DNA of 9,683 bases from an uncultured Aliarcobacter sp. (lineage in GTDB: Bacteria > Campylobacterota > Campylobacteria > Campylobacterales > Arcobacteraceae): the NCBI GenBank assembly GCA_947629065.1, contig CANRCH010000062.1:1-9683 (forward strand). The letters are read 5' to 3'. The translations under genes were made by a program, and so were the position numbers. A model generated the notes under the pieces. The model was not told where the DNA came from and did not search any database. It saw only the letters and a list, made by a program, of their open reading frames with translations. Below are positions 1 through 6,675 of the stretch, one piece after another; position 1 is the stretch's first letter, and every line of letters starts with the position of its first letter.

Positions 1-583
1 CAACTTTTACCCAACCACCAACAAAATATGACTCAATATATGCCCAAGCTTTGTCTTGTGAAAGATGCGAAACTATCAAAGGAGTGTTCATTTTTAGTCT
101 TGAGTTTTGGTTATAATCAAAAGGAAATCCCTCACCTGGAAGTTTTGGATTATAAAAAAATGGCGAAGATGTAGGAAGAACTCTTACATCACTGTTCTTG
201 ATAGTGATTGCTTTTCTTATATCTTGATTATAGTTTTCAAAATTTGCATTTGCAATAAGTTTATCAAACCATTCAGGACTTGCTAGTTTATGATTTTCTA
301 AATATACTTTTCTATTTTTATATGAAACTCCCCACGCTGCATCTTGTGCAGTATAACTTAGTTTATTTTGTTTCCAAGGAATAAAAAATTTCTCTAAAAA
401 AGCATTTGTAGATATTTCTTGATCCAAAAAATCATCTTTTGCATATTTTGATAGCTCAAAAACCACATCAACTGGCGGTTTATAAGCTTCAATTTGCTCT
501 TTTTTTATCTCTTTTTGACTACAAGCACTAAAAAATAGTGCAAAAATAAGTGAAACAGCAATATATTTAAAATTGTTTTTCAT
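1..583 (-). CDS. SH3b1/NlpC-P60-associated lipoprotein, C-terminus outside window
   Basis: Partial gene: it starts with ATG at 583 and runs off the left edge after 194 codons with no stop. Residues 1-21 look like a lipoprotein signal: a basic start (MKNNFK), a hydrophobic stretch, then FFSAC with Cys21 as the probable lipidated residue. Phe at -3 is a little unusual for a lipobox. Ser follows the Cys, so outer-membrane sorting is likely. The mature part has an IPWK motif near residue 70. It is followed by a region resembling bacterial SH3b1 domains that accompany NlpC/P60 peptidases: LPT at 136-138, GEGFPFDYNQNS at 150-161 and GWVKV at the window edge. In that family these domains precede a Cys/His cell-wall peptidase, which would lie outside this window, so enzymatic activity cannot be judged. 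It lies 25 bases after folP on the same strand, with AAAAAGG in the gap as ribosome site, and is probably the last operon gene seen here. The family call is from remembered motif patterns. Confidence 0.72.
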   Translation of the reverse strand, partial: MKNNFKYIAVSLIFALFFSACSQKEIKKEQIEAYKPPVDVVFELSKYAKDDFLDQEISTNAFLEKFFIPWKQNKLSYTAQDAAWGVSYKNRKVYLENHKLASPEWFDKLIANANFENYNQDIRKAITIKNSDVRVLPTSSPFFYNPKLPGEGFPFDYNQNSRLKMNTPLIVSHLSQDKAWAYIESYFVGGWVKV

Positions 584-608
584 AAATACTCAACCTTTTT
601 TGATTTAT

Positions 609-1748
609 TTAATTTATATTTTCAATAGCTTCAAAAACTTTTAAAGCTTGAATATGCTCTTTTACATCGTGGCATCTTATTATATTTGCACCATTTCTTA
701 AAGATTCAAGATGAATTGTTAAAGTTCCTGCAAGTCTATCTTGTGGTTGTGACGGAATTATATGTCCAATCATAGATTTTCTACTAGCACCAACAAGAAG
801 TTCTAAGCCAAAGTGCTTAAAATGCTCTAAGTTTTTAAGAAGTAAAAGATTATGCTCCAAGTTTTTTCCAAACCCAATTCCAATATCTAAAACAATATCT
901 TCAATCCCAAAACTTCTTGCTTTTTCAACTCTTTCTTGGAAAAAATCATCTATTTCTAAAATTACATTTTCATAGCTTGGATTATCCTGCATATTTGTTT
1001 GATTATTTTGCATATGCATAATTACGGCTTGTGCTTTATAAGTAGAAATAAGTTTACAAACTTCATCATTTTGTAAACCTGTAATATCATTTACTATTTT
1101 AAATCCATTATTTAGTGCATACTCTATATTTTTTGGTGAAAATGAGTCTAATGAGAAATCAACTTTTTCAAAATATTTCTTGCTATAAATTAAATCAATA
1201 GTACTTTTTAATCTTCTAAACTCTTCATCTTCCCCCACATAAACGCTTCCAGGTCTTGATGAAACTCCACCTAAATCAATAATATTTGCACCATCTTCAA
1301 TCATCTTTTCGATTCGTTCTTGTGCTTCCTTGCTTTGAAATCGGCTGTTGCTATAAAAAGAGTCCTCATTTGCATTTAAAATTCCCATTATTTTTCTAGG
1401 GAAGTGTTTGTTATCTATAAATTTTTTTAGCTCTTTTGCTAGATTTTTAAGCCCAAAAGGTTGTGCAAGTTCTTTTCTACTTAATATTTCCAAGTGCTTT
1501 TGACTTGCAATTAAAAGTGCATCTACATATTTATCTTTTGCAATAATCACACCTTCTGGAACAGCTAATTCAGCTCCAATAGAAAGGGCATCTTGTTTTA
1601 AAATATTTGCAGCTCCAACATGAAGATTTTTTATAGCAAGAGTATATATTTTTGTCTTTTTTGACATAATATTTACCCCACCTTTGTCAGCATTTAAACT
1701 CTCTATATATTTTTTTGCATCACTTAAAGATAGTTTGTAGATTTGCAT
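609..1748 (-). CDS. folP: Dihydropteroate synthase with N-terminal extension
   Basis: Cytosolic folate-pathway enzyme that condenses 6-hydroxymethyl-dihydropterin diphosphate with p-aminobenzoate to give dihydropteroate; it is the sulfonamide target. The catalytic TIM barrel occupies about residues 118-379. Visible motifs are MGILNANEDSF (121-131), GANIIDLGGVSSRPG (153-167, the flexible loop 2), LDSF with Asp201, NDITG (220-224), MHMQ (244-247), IGIGFGK (289-295), ASRKS (321-325) and RCHD (358-361). At 379 residues it is about 100 longer than the E. coli enzyme. The first ~115 residues form an extra domain that I recall as usual in Helicobacter and Campylobacter FolP. Two motifs deviate from consensus: NANEDSF replaces the common NVTPDSF, and Ile289 stands where DPGxGFGK has Pro. 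The ATG at 1748 follows the holB stop by three bases, with only a weak AAGAG ribosome site, so translation is probably coupled to holB. Met28 is a possible later start but would cut into the extension. Confidence 0.95.
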   Translation of the reverse strand: MQIYKLSLSDAKKYIESLNADKGGVNIMSKKTKIYTLAIKNLHVGAANILKQDALSIGAELAVPEGVIIAKDKYVDALLIASQKHLEILSRKELAQPFGLKNLAKELKKFIDNKHFPRKIMGILNANEDSFYSNSRFQSKEAQERIEKMIEDGANIIDLGGVSSRPGSVYVGEDEEFRRLKSTIDLIYSKKYFEKVDFSLDSFSPKNIEYALNNGFKIVNDITGLQNDEVCKLISTYKAQAVIMHMQNNQTNMQDNPSYENVILEIDDFFQERVEKARSFGIEDIVLDIGIGFGKNLEHNLLLLKNLEHFKHFGLELLVGASRKSMIGHIIPSQPQDRLAGTLTIHLESLRNGANIIRCHDVKEHIQALKVFEAIENIN

Positions 1749-1751
1749 TTT

Positions 1752-2375
1752 TTAACTCTTTTTATTTAATAGTGCAAGAAGAACGGTTGTTAGTATATTT
1801 AATGGTCTTGAGTTTAGTTCAAGAAGTTTTATTGAACTTGAAAAAAGCTCTAGCTCTTTTTCATCTAGTTTTATATTTTGGTTTTTAATTTTTACTAAAA
1901 AGGATTCCAAAAACTCTTTTGCCTCACTTTTACTAACTCTTTGATTCTCTTTTAAAAAATTATAAATATCTTTTAAATCTAATTTTCTAAAATCAAAACT
2001 TGATTCTATCTCTTGATTAGATTTTTTTAATACTTTAAAAGGTAATCTTGAATAAATTGTAGGCAGTAGTGAACTCTTAAGGGTAGTAAGTATTATAAAA
2101 ACTATATTTGTTGGTGGTTCTTCAAGAATTTTAAGTAGTGAGTTTTGTGCTTCAACCCTAAAAGAACTTCCACACAAAAATAGGTATTTCTTTTCGCTAC
2201 TTGCGATATATGACTCTTTTATTGCAGTTTGTGCTTGAAGTAGCTGAAATTCATCTTTCTCTTCATTTTTAATAACTCTAATTGAGTGCTTTGGGTAGTT
2301 TTTTAAAATCTCTTCTAAAGATTCATCAATATCATCAACTACTAAAATATATGAAGAGTCAAAAAAAGTTTGCAC
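1752..2375 (-). CDS. holB: DNA polymerase III delta' subunit, short form
   Basis: Clamp-loader delta' subunit, which helps open and load the beta sliding clamp. The diagnostic stretch is EAQNSLLKILEEPPTN (75-90), followed by VFIILTT and LLPTIYSRL (103-111); these correspond to the AQNALLKTLEEPP and LLPTxxSRC signatures of delta' and gamma/tau. The last motif ends in Leu, not Cys. The protein has only 207 residues against about 330 in E. coli. The Walker A loop and the zinc-binding cysteines of the N-terminal AAA+ module are not visible, and the C-terminal collar domain must be short. The start is GTG at 2375, directly after the hobA stop TAA, so there is no spacer; translation is most likely coupled to hobA. 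The position between hobA and folP matches the H. pylori and C. jejuni order as I recall it. Subunit identity is firm from motif and synteny; loss of ATP binding is inferred from the missing P-loop. Confidence 0.88.
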   Translation of the reverse strand: MQTFFDSSYILVVDDIDESLEEILKNYPKHSIRVIKNEEKDEFQLLQAQTAIKESYIASSEKKYLFLCGSSFRVEAQNSLLKILEEPPTNIVFIILTTLKSSLLPTIYSRLPFKVLKKSNQEIESSFDFRKLDLKDIYNFLKENQRVSKSEAKEFLESFLVKIKNQNIKLDEKELELFSSSIKLLELNSRPLNILTTVLLALLNKKS

Positions 2376-2927
2376 TTAGTTTTCCACATTTATTTGTGCA
2401 AATAATGCTGCACTAATTGTTTTATTATATAATCTAAACATCTGTAAAAGCTTCATATCTAAAGCTTCATCATTTGATTTTAGATTTATTGCATCTTGTC
2501 TTTCTTCATCCAAAAGCCATATAAAAGAGTTTTTTGACATTTTTGCTATATTTGCTCTAGTGTCTTGAGATTTTCCAATATACCAAAAACTATATCCATT
2601 TGGAAAAGAGATGCTTAGCATATCTTTAATAGAAGATATGTCATCCTCTTTGTTTACACCATCAAGATATCTATAAAATGATCTAAAATCATAAAAAGGT
2701 AAATAAGGTCTATTTAGTTTGCTTGAATTGATATTTGTTAAAATATACTCTAAAAACCAAACTCTCTCTTTATCTGTAATGATTATTATTGAGAAGTTTT
2801 TATCTATTAGATTATTTATATTTTTTGCAACTACTGGCGTCCACTCAAACTTTTTCTCCTCTAACCAAGGAGAAATAAGTCTGTCTTGCCTAATAGCATC
2901 TACAGTCCAGTTTAAGAATTCTTGCAA
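2376..2927 (-). CDS. hobA: DnaA initiator-associating factor HobA
   Basis: HobA binds domain I of DnaA and promotes orderly DnaA assembly at oriC; it is the Campylobacterota counterpart of E. coli DiaA. From the TTG at 2927 the product has 183 residues, close to the roughly 180 of H. pylori HobA. Shared features with that protein, from memory, are the start (QEFLNW against KNFYDW), a WFLEYILTNIN segment, FWYIGK, SFIWLLDEE, and LDMKLLQMFRLY near the C-terminus. An in-frame GTG at 2963 would add 12 residues (MHFTTHTSWISN) but overlap lysC by 35 bases. The TTG is preferred because it lies one base after the lysC stop, aligns with the known N-terminus, and has GGATAAG just upstream. Its stop abuts the holB GTG with no gap. 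Both junctions suggest that LysC, HobA and HolB are translated in a coupled way. Confidence 0.9.
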   Translation of the reverse strand: MQEFLNWTVDAIRQDRLISPWLEEKKFEWTPVVAKNINNLIDKNFSIIIITDKERVWFLEYILTNINSSKLNRPYLPFYDFRSFYRYLDGVNKEDDISSIKDMLSISFPNGYSFWYIGKSQDTRANIAKMSKNSFIWLLDEERQDAINLKSNDEALDMKLLQMFRLYNKTISAALFAQINVEN

Positions 2928-2928
2928 A

Positions 2929-3399
2929 TTACTTATCCAACTCGTATGCGTCGTGAAGTGCACGTACTGCTAATTCAGCATATTTTTCATCTATAATCAT
3001 AGAAATTTTTATCTCACTTGTTGAGATAATTCTAATATTTATATTTTCATTTGCTAATGCTGTAAATGCTTTTGAAGCAACACCTGTATTTGATTTCATT
3101 CCTACACCAACTATTGAAACTTTACAAATTGCTTCGTTGTAGTCAATATTTTTTGAAAATTCCATAAATTGAGTCATAACTTTTTTACATTGCTCAAGCT
3201 CTGTAGTTGGAACTGTAAAATCTAAATCTGTTGTTCCATCAAGTCCTCTTGTTTGTACAATCATATCTACATTTATATTTGCATCTGCAAGGGCTGTAAA
3301 AATTGCACTTGCAATTCCTGGTCTGTCTGTAACTCCATACATTCCAACTCTTACTTGATTTTTATCTAATGCTATTCCACTTACTACTGGTTTTTCCAT
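2929..3399 (-). CDS. Possible internal in-frame product: LysC beta (ACT-only) subunit
   Basis: Met248 of LysC (ATG at 3399-3397) lies in the linker between the kinase and ACT domains. It is preceded by AAGAGGAAATT (3410-3400), a good Shine-Dalgarno match with GAGGA about four bases from the ATG. Initiation here would give a 156-residue protein made of the two ACT domains. Bacillus subtilis aspartokinase II and the Corynebacterium enzyme are known to make such beta subunits from an internal in-frame start at the equivalent place, forming alpha2beta2 enzymes. The purine-rich stretch also encodes Glu-Glu-Glu-Ile, so it may be chance in a Glu-rich linker. The site is seen in the sequence; its use is inferred. 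Confidence 0.4.
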   Translation of the reverse strand: MEKPVVSGIALDKNQVRVGMYGVTDRPGIASAIFTALADANINVDMIVQTRGLDGTTDLDFTVPTTELEQCKKVMTQFMEFSKNIDYNEAICKVSIVGVGMKSNTGVASKAFTALANENINIRIISTSEIKISMIIDEKYAELAVRALHDAYELDK

Positions 3400-4140
3400 A
3401 ATTTCCTCTTCATTTGTAATTAATGTTCCTTCAACTTCAGGTGTGAAGCTACTTCTTGATACTAAATTTACATTTAGTTTTTTTGCCATCTCTACTGATC
3501 TATTTTGTAGAACTTTAGCACCAAGACTTGCAAGTTCTAACATCTCATCATAAGAGATTTTTTCTAATTTTTTAGCTTTTGGCTCAATTCGTGGGTCTGT
3601 TGTGTAAATTCCATCAACATCTGTATAAATTTCACAAACATCCGCTTTAATTGCACCTGCTATTGCAACAGCACTTAAATCACTTCCACCTCGACCCAAA
3701 GTTGTAACTCTAGATCCATCAAGTGTAACTCCTTGGAAACCTGCAACAATAATAATATTTCCATCATCAATTGCTTTTCTCATTTTGCTTGAATCAATCT
3801 CTTCAATTCTAGCTTTTGTATGAGAACCATCTGTTCTAATTCCAGCTTCTCGCCCTGTCATAGAAATAGTCTTACATCCCATACTATTTAAAGCAATAGA
3901 AAGTAGGGCTGATGTAACTCTTTCACCTGAACTTAAAAGCATATCAAGCTCTTTTGGTTCTGGAGTTTTTGTATAAAACTCAGCATACTCTATTAGTTTG
4001 TTAGTTTCACCACTCATTGCTGAAACAACAGCAATAATATCATCACCTTTGTCTCTTAAATTTTTAATAATATTTGCGACATTTTGGATTCTATCAAGTG
4101 TACCAACACTCGTTCCACCAAATTTTAATACTTTTAGCAT
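2929..4140 (-). CDS. lysC: Aspartate kinase
   Basis: Phosphorylates aspartate to beta-aspartyl phosphate, the first step toward lysine/diaminopimelate, threonine and methionine. The 403-residue protein has an amino-acid kinase domain (about 1-245) with KFGGTSV (6-12), SSGERVTSALL (70-80), TLGRGGSDLSA (147-157) and YTDVDGIYTTDPR (172-184). Two C-terminal ACT domains follow (about 264-330 and 339-400). The second carries STSEIKIS (373-380), a signature of lysine-binding aspartokinases, so feedback inhibition by lysine (possibly with threonine) is expected from the family. Length and layout match the monofunctional class of Bacillus LysC; no homoserine dehydrogenase is fused. The ATG at 4140 has AAAGGA eight bases upstream and lies 13 bases after rppH. 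An internal ATG at residue 248 may yield a separate regulatory subunit and is listed on its own. Confidence 0.96.
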   Translation of the reverse strand: MLKVLKFGGTSVGTLDRIQNVANIIKNLRDKGDDIIAVVSAMSGETNKLIEYAEFYTKTPEPKELDMLLSSGERVTSALLSIALNSMGCKTISMTGREAGIRTDGSHTKARIEEIDSSKMRKAIDDGNIIIVAGFQGVTLDGSRVTTLGRGGSDLSAVAIAGAIKADVCEIYTDVDGIYTTDPRIEPKAKKLEKISYDEMLELASLGAKVLQNRSVEMAKKLNVNLVSRSSFTPEVEGTLITNEEEIMEKPVVSGIALDKNQVRVGMYGVTDRPGIASAIFTALADANINVDMIVQTRGLDGTTDLDFTVPTTELEQCKKVMTQFMEFSKNIDYNEAICKVSIVGVGMKSNTGVASKAFTALANENINIRIISTSEIKISMIIDEKYAELAVRALHDAYELDK

Positions 4141-4153
4141 TTGTAAATTCCTT

Positions 4154-4648
4154 TTAAATATAACCTTCGTGTTTGAAGTATTTTAAAACCTGTCTATAAA
4201 CAGTTCTTTTAAAAAATGTTATATAGTCATAAATTTTTTCTGTAGGTACAAATTTATAGTCACTAAACTCTGGAATCTCAGTATTTATATTGATTTTCGC
4301 ACCTTTATTTAATTTAACTAAATAATATTTTTGTTTTTGACCATCATAAGGATACATTTTTTGAGCAATAACTGGAGGGAACTCATAGGATACCCAAGTT
4401 GGATACTCTGCAATTATCTCAACATCTCTTGTTCCTATTTCCTCTTCAAGTTCCCTAAATAGTGCCTCTTTTGGAGTTTCTCCCTCATCAATTCCACCTT
4501 GTGGGAATTGCCAAGCATTTTCAATATCGGTTCTTGAAGCTATAAAAATCTCACACTTTGATGGGTATTTAGATGATAATATAATAGCTGCAACATTTGG
4601 TCTAAAATTCTTCTTTTTCTTCTCTAAAATCTCTTCTTTATCAGTCAT
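4154..4648 (-). CDS. rppH: RNA pyrophosphohydrolase, Nudix family
   Basis: Removes pyrophosphate from the 5' triphosphate end of mRNAs, which opens them to 5'-end-dependent decay; family members also hydrolyse dinucleoside polyphosphates. The Nudix box GGIDEGETPKEALFRELEEE continues into IGT (51-73) and fits GX5EX7REUXEEXGU fully, so the metal-binding glutamates are present. RppH-type flanks are RPNVAAII (16-23), WQFPQGG (46-52), YPYDGQKQKYYLV (around 99-111) and the C-terminal FKRTVYRQVLKYFK. At 164 residues it is of normal length, with a lysine-rich N-terminal extension of about 14 residues. The older annotation of such genes as invasion protein InvA/NudH refers to the same family. It is the first gene of the minus-strand operon; AAGGA lies 12 bases before the ATG at 4648, and hemW is divergent. 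Confidence 0.94.
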   Translation of the reverse strand: MTDKEEILEKKKKNFRPNVAAIILSSKYPSKCEIFIASRTDIENAWQFPQGGIDEGETPKEALFRELEEEIGTRDVEIIAEYPTWVSYEFPPVIAQKMYPYDGQKQKYYLVKLNKGAKININTEIPEFSDYKFVPTEKIYDYITFFKRTVYRQVLKYFKHEGYI

Positions 4649-4663
4649 AAATATATTTTTCCT

Positions 4664-4669
4664 TATAAT
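4664..4669 (+). promoter_or_regulatory. Candidate -10 element for hemW
   Basis: A perfect TATAAT lies 35 bases upstream of the hemW TTG, within the 55-base divergent spacer. A start of transcription near 4676 would leave a short leader containing the AGGA ribosome site at 4693-4696. No convincing -35 box is visible; Campylobacterota vegetative promoters often lack one. Identification rests on the motif and its position only. Confidence 0.45.
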
Positions 4670-4678
4670 TAGCTGGAC

Positions 4679-4684
4679 ATTTTA
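4679..4684 (-). promoter_or_regulatory. Candidate -10 element for the rppH-lysC-hobA-holB-folP operon
   Basis: On the minus strand TAAAAT, one mismatch from TATAAT, lies about 30 bases upstream of the rppH ATG. A transcription start near 4672 would precede the AAGGA ribosome site around 4663-4659. It sits just beside the plus-strand TATAAT, so the two polymerase footprints would overlap and the divergent promoters could interfere. AT richness makes chance matches likely. Confidence 0.3.
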
Positions 4685-4703
4685 ATAAATATAGGATTAA
4701 AAA

Positions 4704-5810
4704 TTGCTTTTATATATACATATTCCCTTTTGCGATAGTAAGTGTTTTTACTGTGCATTCAACTCTTACACAAGTAAATTTAATTTAAAACAAGACTATA
4801 TGAAAGCTTTAGAGTATCAATTAAAAGATAATATAAAACGACATATTATAGATAAAAATAAGAAAATTAAGACAGTTTTTATTGGTGGAGGAACACCATC
4901 AACTATAAAACCAGAACTTTATAATGAAATTTTCAAACTATTTTTACCACATTTAGAAAAAGATGCTGAAATTACAGTTGAAGCAAATCCAAACTCTGCA
5001 ACAGTTTCTTGGCAACAAGCTATGTTTGATTTAGGTGTAAATAGGATTAGTTTTGGAGTTCAAAGTTTTGATGATAAAAAACTAAAGTTTCTTGGTCGAG
5101 CTCATAGCTCAAAAAGTGCAATAGAAGCTATAGAAAATGCAAACCGTATAGGTTTTAAAGGTATTAACTGCGATATAATATATGGAGTTGTTGATGATAG
5201 TTTTGAAAGTTTGAAAAAAGATTTTGATATAATTAAAACTTTACCTATAAATCATATAAGTGCATATTCACTTATAATTGAAGAGGAAACAAAGTTTTTT
5301 TTAATGGAAAAAGAGAGACAAAAGAGTTTAAAAAGTCTTAAAATAGATGATGAAGAATTAAGTTATGAGATTTTTTCATATTTAGAAAATATGGGATTCA
5401 AGCAGTATGAGATTGCAAATTTTGCAAAAGATAAAAAATATGAATCAAAGCACAACTACGGATATTGGAGCTATACAGAGTATTTAGGAGTTGGAGCTGG
5501 TGCTGTTGCTTGTATAGAAAATCAAAGAGAGTATAGTAAAAAATCTCTTGAAAATTATATAAGTAATCCTTTGAAAGTTGAGTTTGAAAAGCTTTCAAAT
5601 CAAGATATAAAAGAGGAAAAAATTCTTTTAGGGCTTAGATGTAAAAGTGGATTTAATATAGATTTACTAAGTAATGATGAGCTAAAAAAAGCAAACTATT
5701 TAATAGAAGAGAAGAAACTATTTTTATATGAAGATGATAAAGATGGCAGAAAAATAGTAAATAAAAACTTCTTACTAGCTGATGAATTAGCACTTTATAT
5801 ATTAGATTAA
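4704..5810 (+). CDS. hemW: Heme chaperone HemW, radical SAM family
   Basis: Radical-SAM protein related to coproporphyrinogen III dehydrogenase HemN. HemW proteins bind heme and deliver it to respiratory enzymes and do not oxidise coproporphyrinogen. The [4Fe-4S] motif is Cys10-x3-Cys14-x2-Cys17, followed by AFNS; true HemN has a further Cys (CGCNK) there, so HemW is the better call. Other motifs are YIHIPFC (4-10), IGGGTPS (60-66), VEANPNS (92-98), ISFGVQSFD (115-123), a HN-x3-W element with His250, and YLGVGAGA (260-267). The GAHS/GAHG His common in this last motif is replaced by GAVA. The length of 368 is normal. The start is TTG at 4704 with AGGA seven bases upstream; the YIHIPFC motif begins at residue 4, as in relatives, so no earlier start is needed. 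It leads the plus-strand cluster and precedes prmC by 23 bases. Confidence 0.9.
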   Translation: MLLYIHIPFCDSKCFYCAFNSYTSKFNLKQDYMKALEYQLKDNIKRHIIDKNKKIKTVFIGGGTPSTIKPELYNEIFKLFLPHLEKDAEITVEANPNSATVSWQQAMFDLGVNRISFGVQSFDDKKLKFLGRAHSSKSAIEAIENANRIGFKGINCDIIYGVVDDSFESLKKDFDIIKTLPINHISAYSLIIEEETKFFLMEKERQKSLKSLKIDDEELSYEIFSYLENMGFKQYEIANFAKDKKYESKHNYGYWSYTEYLGVGAGAVACIENQREYSKKSLENYISNPLKVEFEKLSNQDIKEEKILLGLRCKSGFNIDLLSNDELKKANYLIEEKKLFLYEDDKDGRKIVNKNFLLADELALYILD

Positions 5811-5833
5811 ATAAAGAAAATTAAGGAAAAAAT

Positions 5834-6664
5834 TTGACAATAAAAGATAGTGTAAGAAAATATACAAATGATTTAAAAAATGTAACTCATATTCCTGCAA
5901 AAGAGGTTGAGATTTTGATTATGTTTTTGCTTGACAAAAACCCAATTTGGTTACATCTTAACTACAACAAAGAGTTTGAAAAACAAAAAGAGCTAGAAGT
6001 TTTAGTAAAAAAAAGAGCAACAAACTATCCTTTAGAATATATTACAAAAAAAGCATCTTTTTATGGAGAGCAATTTATTGTAAATGAGGGTGTTTTAATC
6101 CCAAGACCAGAGACGGAAATTTTAGTTGAGAGTGCTGTTAATATCTTAAAAGAAAATATCACTAATGAAACAAAAACTATTGTTGAAATTGGAACTGGAA
6201 GTGGAATAATATCTGTAATGTTAGCACTAATGGTTGAAAATATAAAGATTATTGCTGTTGATATAAACCCAAAAGCACTAGATTTAGCAAAGCAAAATGC
6301 CGAAAAATTTGTAGTTCTAGAAAAAATAGATTTTAGACTTAGTAATTTGTTTGAAAATATAGATGAAGAAGATATTTTTATGCTAGTTTCAAACCCACCA
6401 TATATTGAAAACTCCTATAAACTACCAAAAAATGTGGAGTTTGAACCTAAAAATGCACTTTTTGGTGGAGATATCGGAGATGAACTTCTAAAAGATATAA
6501 TAAAACAAAGTAATGATAAGAAAATAAAATATCTTCTATGTGAGATGGGATATGACCAGAAAAAGCCTCTAGAAGAGTATTTTAAAAAGTTTAATGTAGA
6601 ATTTCATAATTTTTATAAAGATTATGAAGATTTTGATAGAGGATTTATTTTAAAATTTAAGTAA
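5834..6664 (+). CDS. prmC: Peptide chain release factor N5-glutamine methyltransferase
   Basis: Methylates the glutamine of the GGQ motif in release factors RF1 and RF2 using S-adenosylmethionine, which improves translation termination. An N-terminal helical substrate-binding domain (about 1-75, ending in PLEYI) leads to IPRPETE (89-95). The SAM-binding EIGTGSG (118-124), the acidic VDINP end of strand 2 (142-146), and the catalytic NPPY (187-190) typical of amide-nitrogen methyltransferases follow. EPKNALFGG (204-212) is the usual PrmC element after the active site. The length of 276 matches the family. The start is TTG at 5834 with AAGGA at 5823-5827, six bases upstream, which is the best ribosome site in the gap. 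It lies between hemW and the oligopeptidase gene (11-base gap), so it is probably co-transcribed with both. Confidence 0.94.
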   Translation: MTIKDSVRKYTNDLKNVTHIPAKEVEILIMFLLDKNPIWLHLNYNKEFEKQKELEVLVKKRATNYPLEYITKKASFYGEQFIVNEGVLIPRPETEILVESAVNILKENITNETKTIVEIGTGSGIISVMLALMVENIKIIAVDINPKALDLAKQNAEKFVVLEKIDFRLSNLFENIDEEDIFMLVSNPPYIENSYKLPKNVEFEPKNALFGGDIGDELLKDIIKQSNDKKIKYLLCEMGYDQKKPLEEYFKKFNVEFHNFYKDYEDFDRGFILKFK

Positions 6665-6675
6665 AAAGGAAAAAA

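Noticed and set aside
2719..2973. Plus-strand open frame of 84 codons
   Set aside because: Lies antisense to hobA and the lysC end; no motif, no ribosome site, typical shadow of a real gene.
4704..5810. Oxygen-independent coproporphyrinogen oxidase HemN
   Set aside because: The cysteine motif lacks the fourth Cys of HemN and the N-terminus begins right at YIHIPFC, as in HemW.
5793..5816. CTTTAT / ATAAAG inverted repeat at the hemW end
   Set aside because: Short, AT-only apart from one pair, no T-tract after it, and prmC follows directly; expected by chance in AT-rich DNA.
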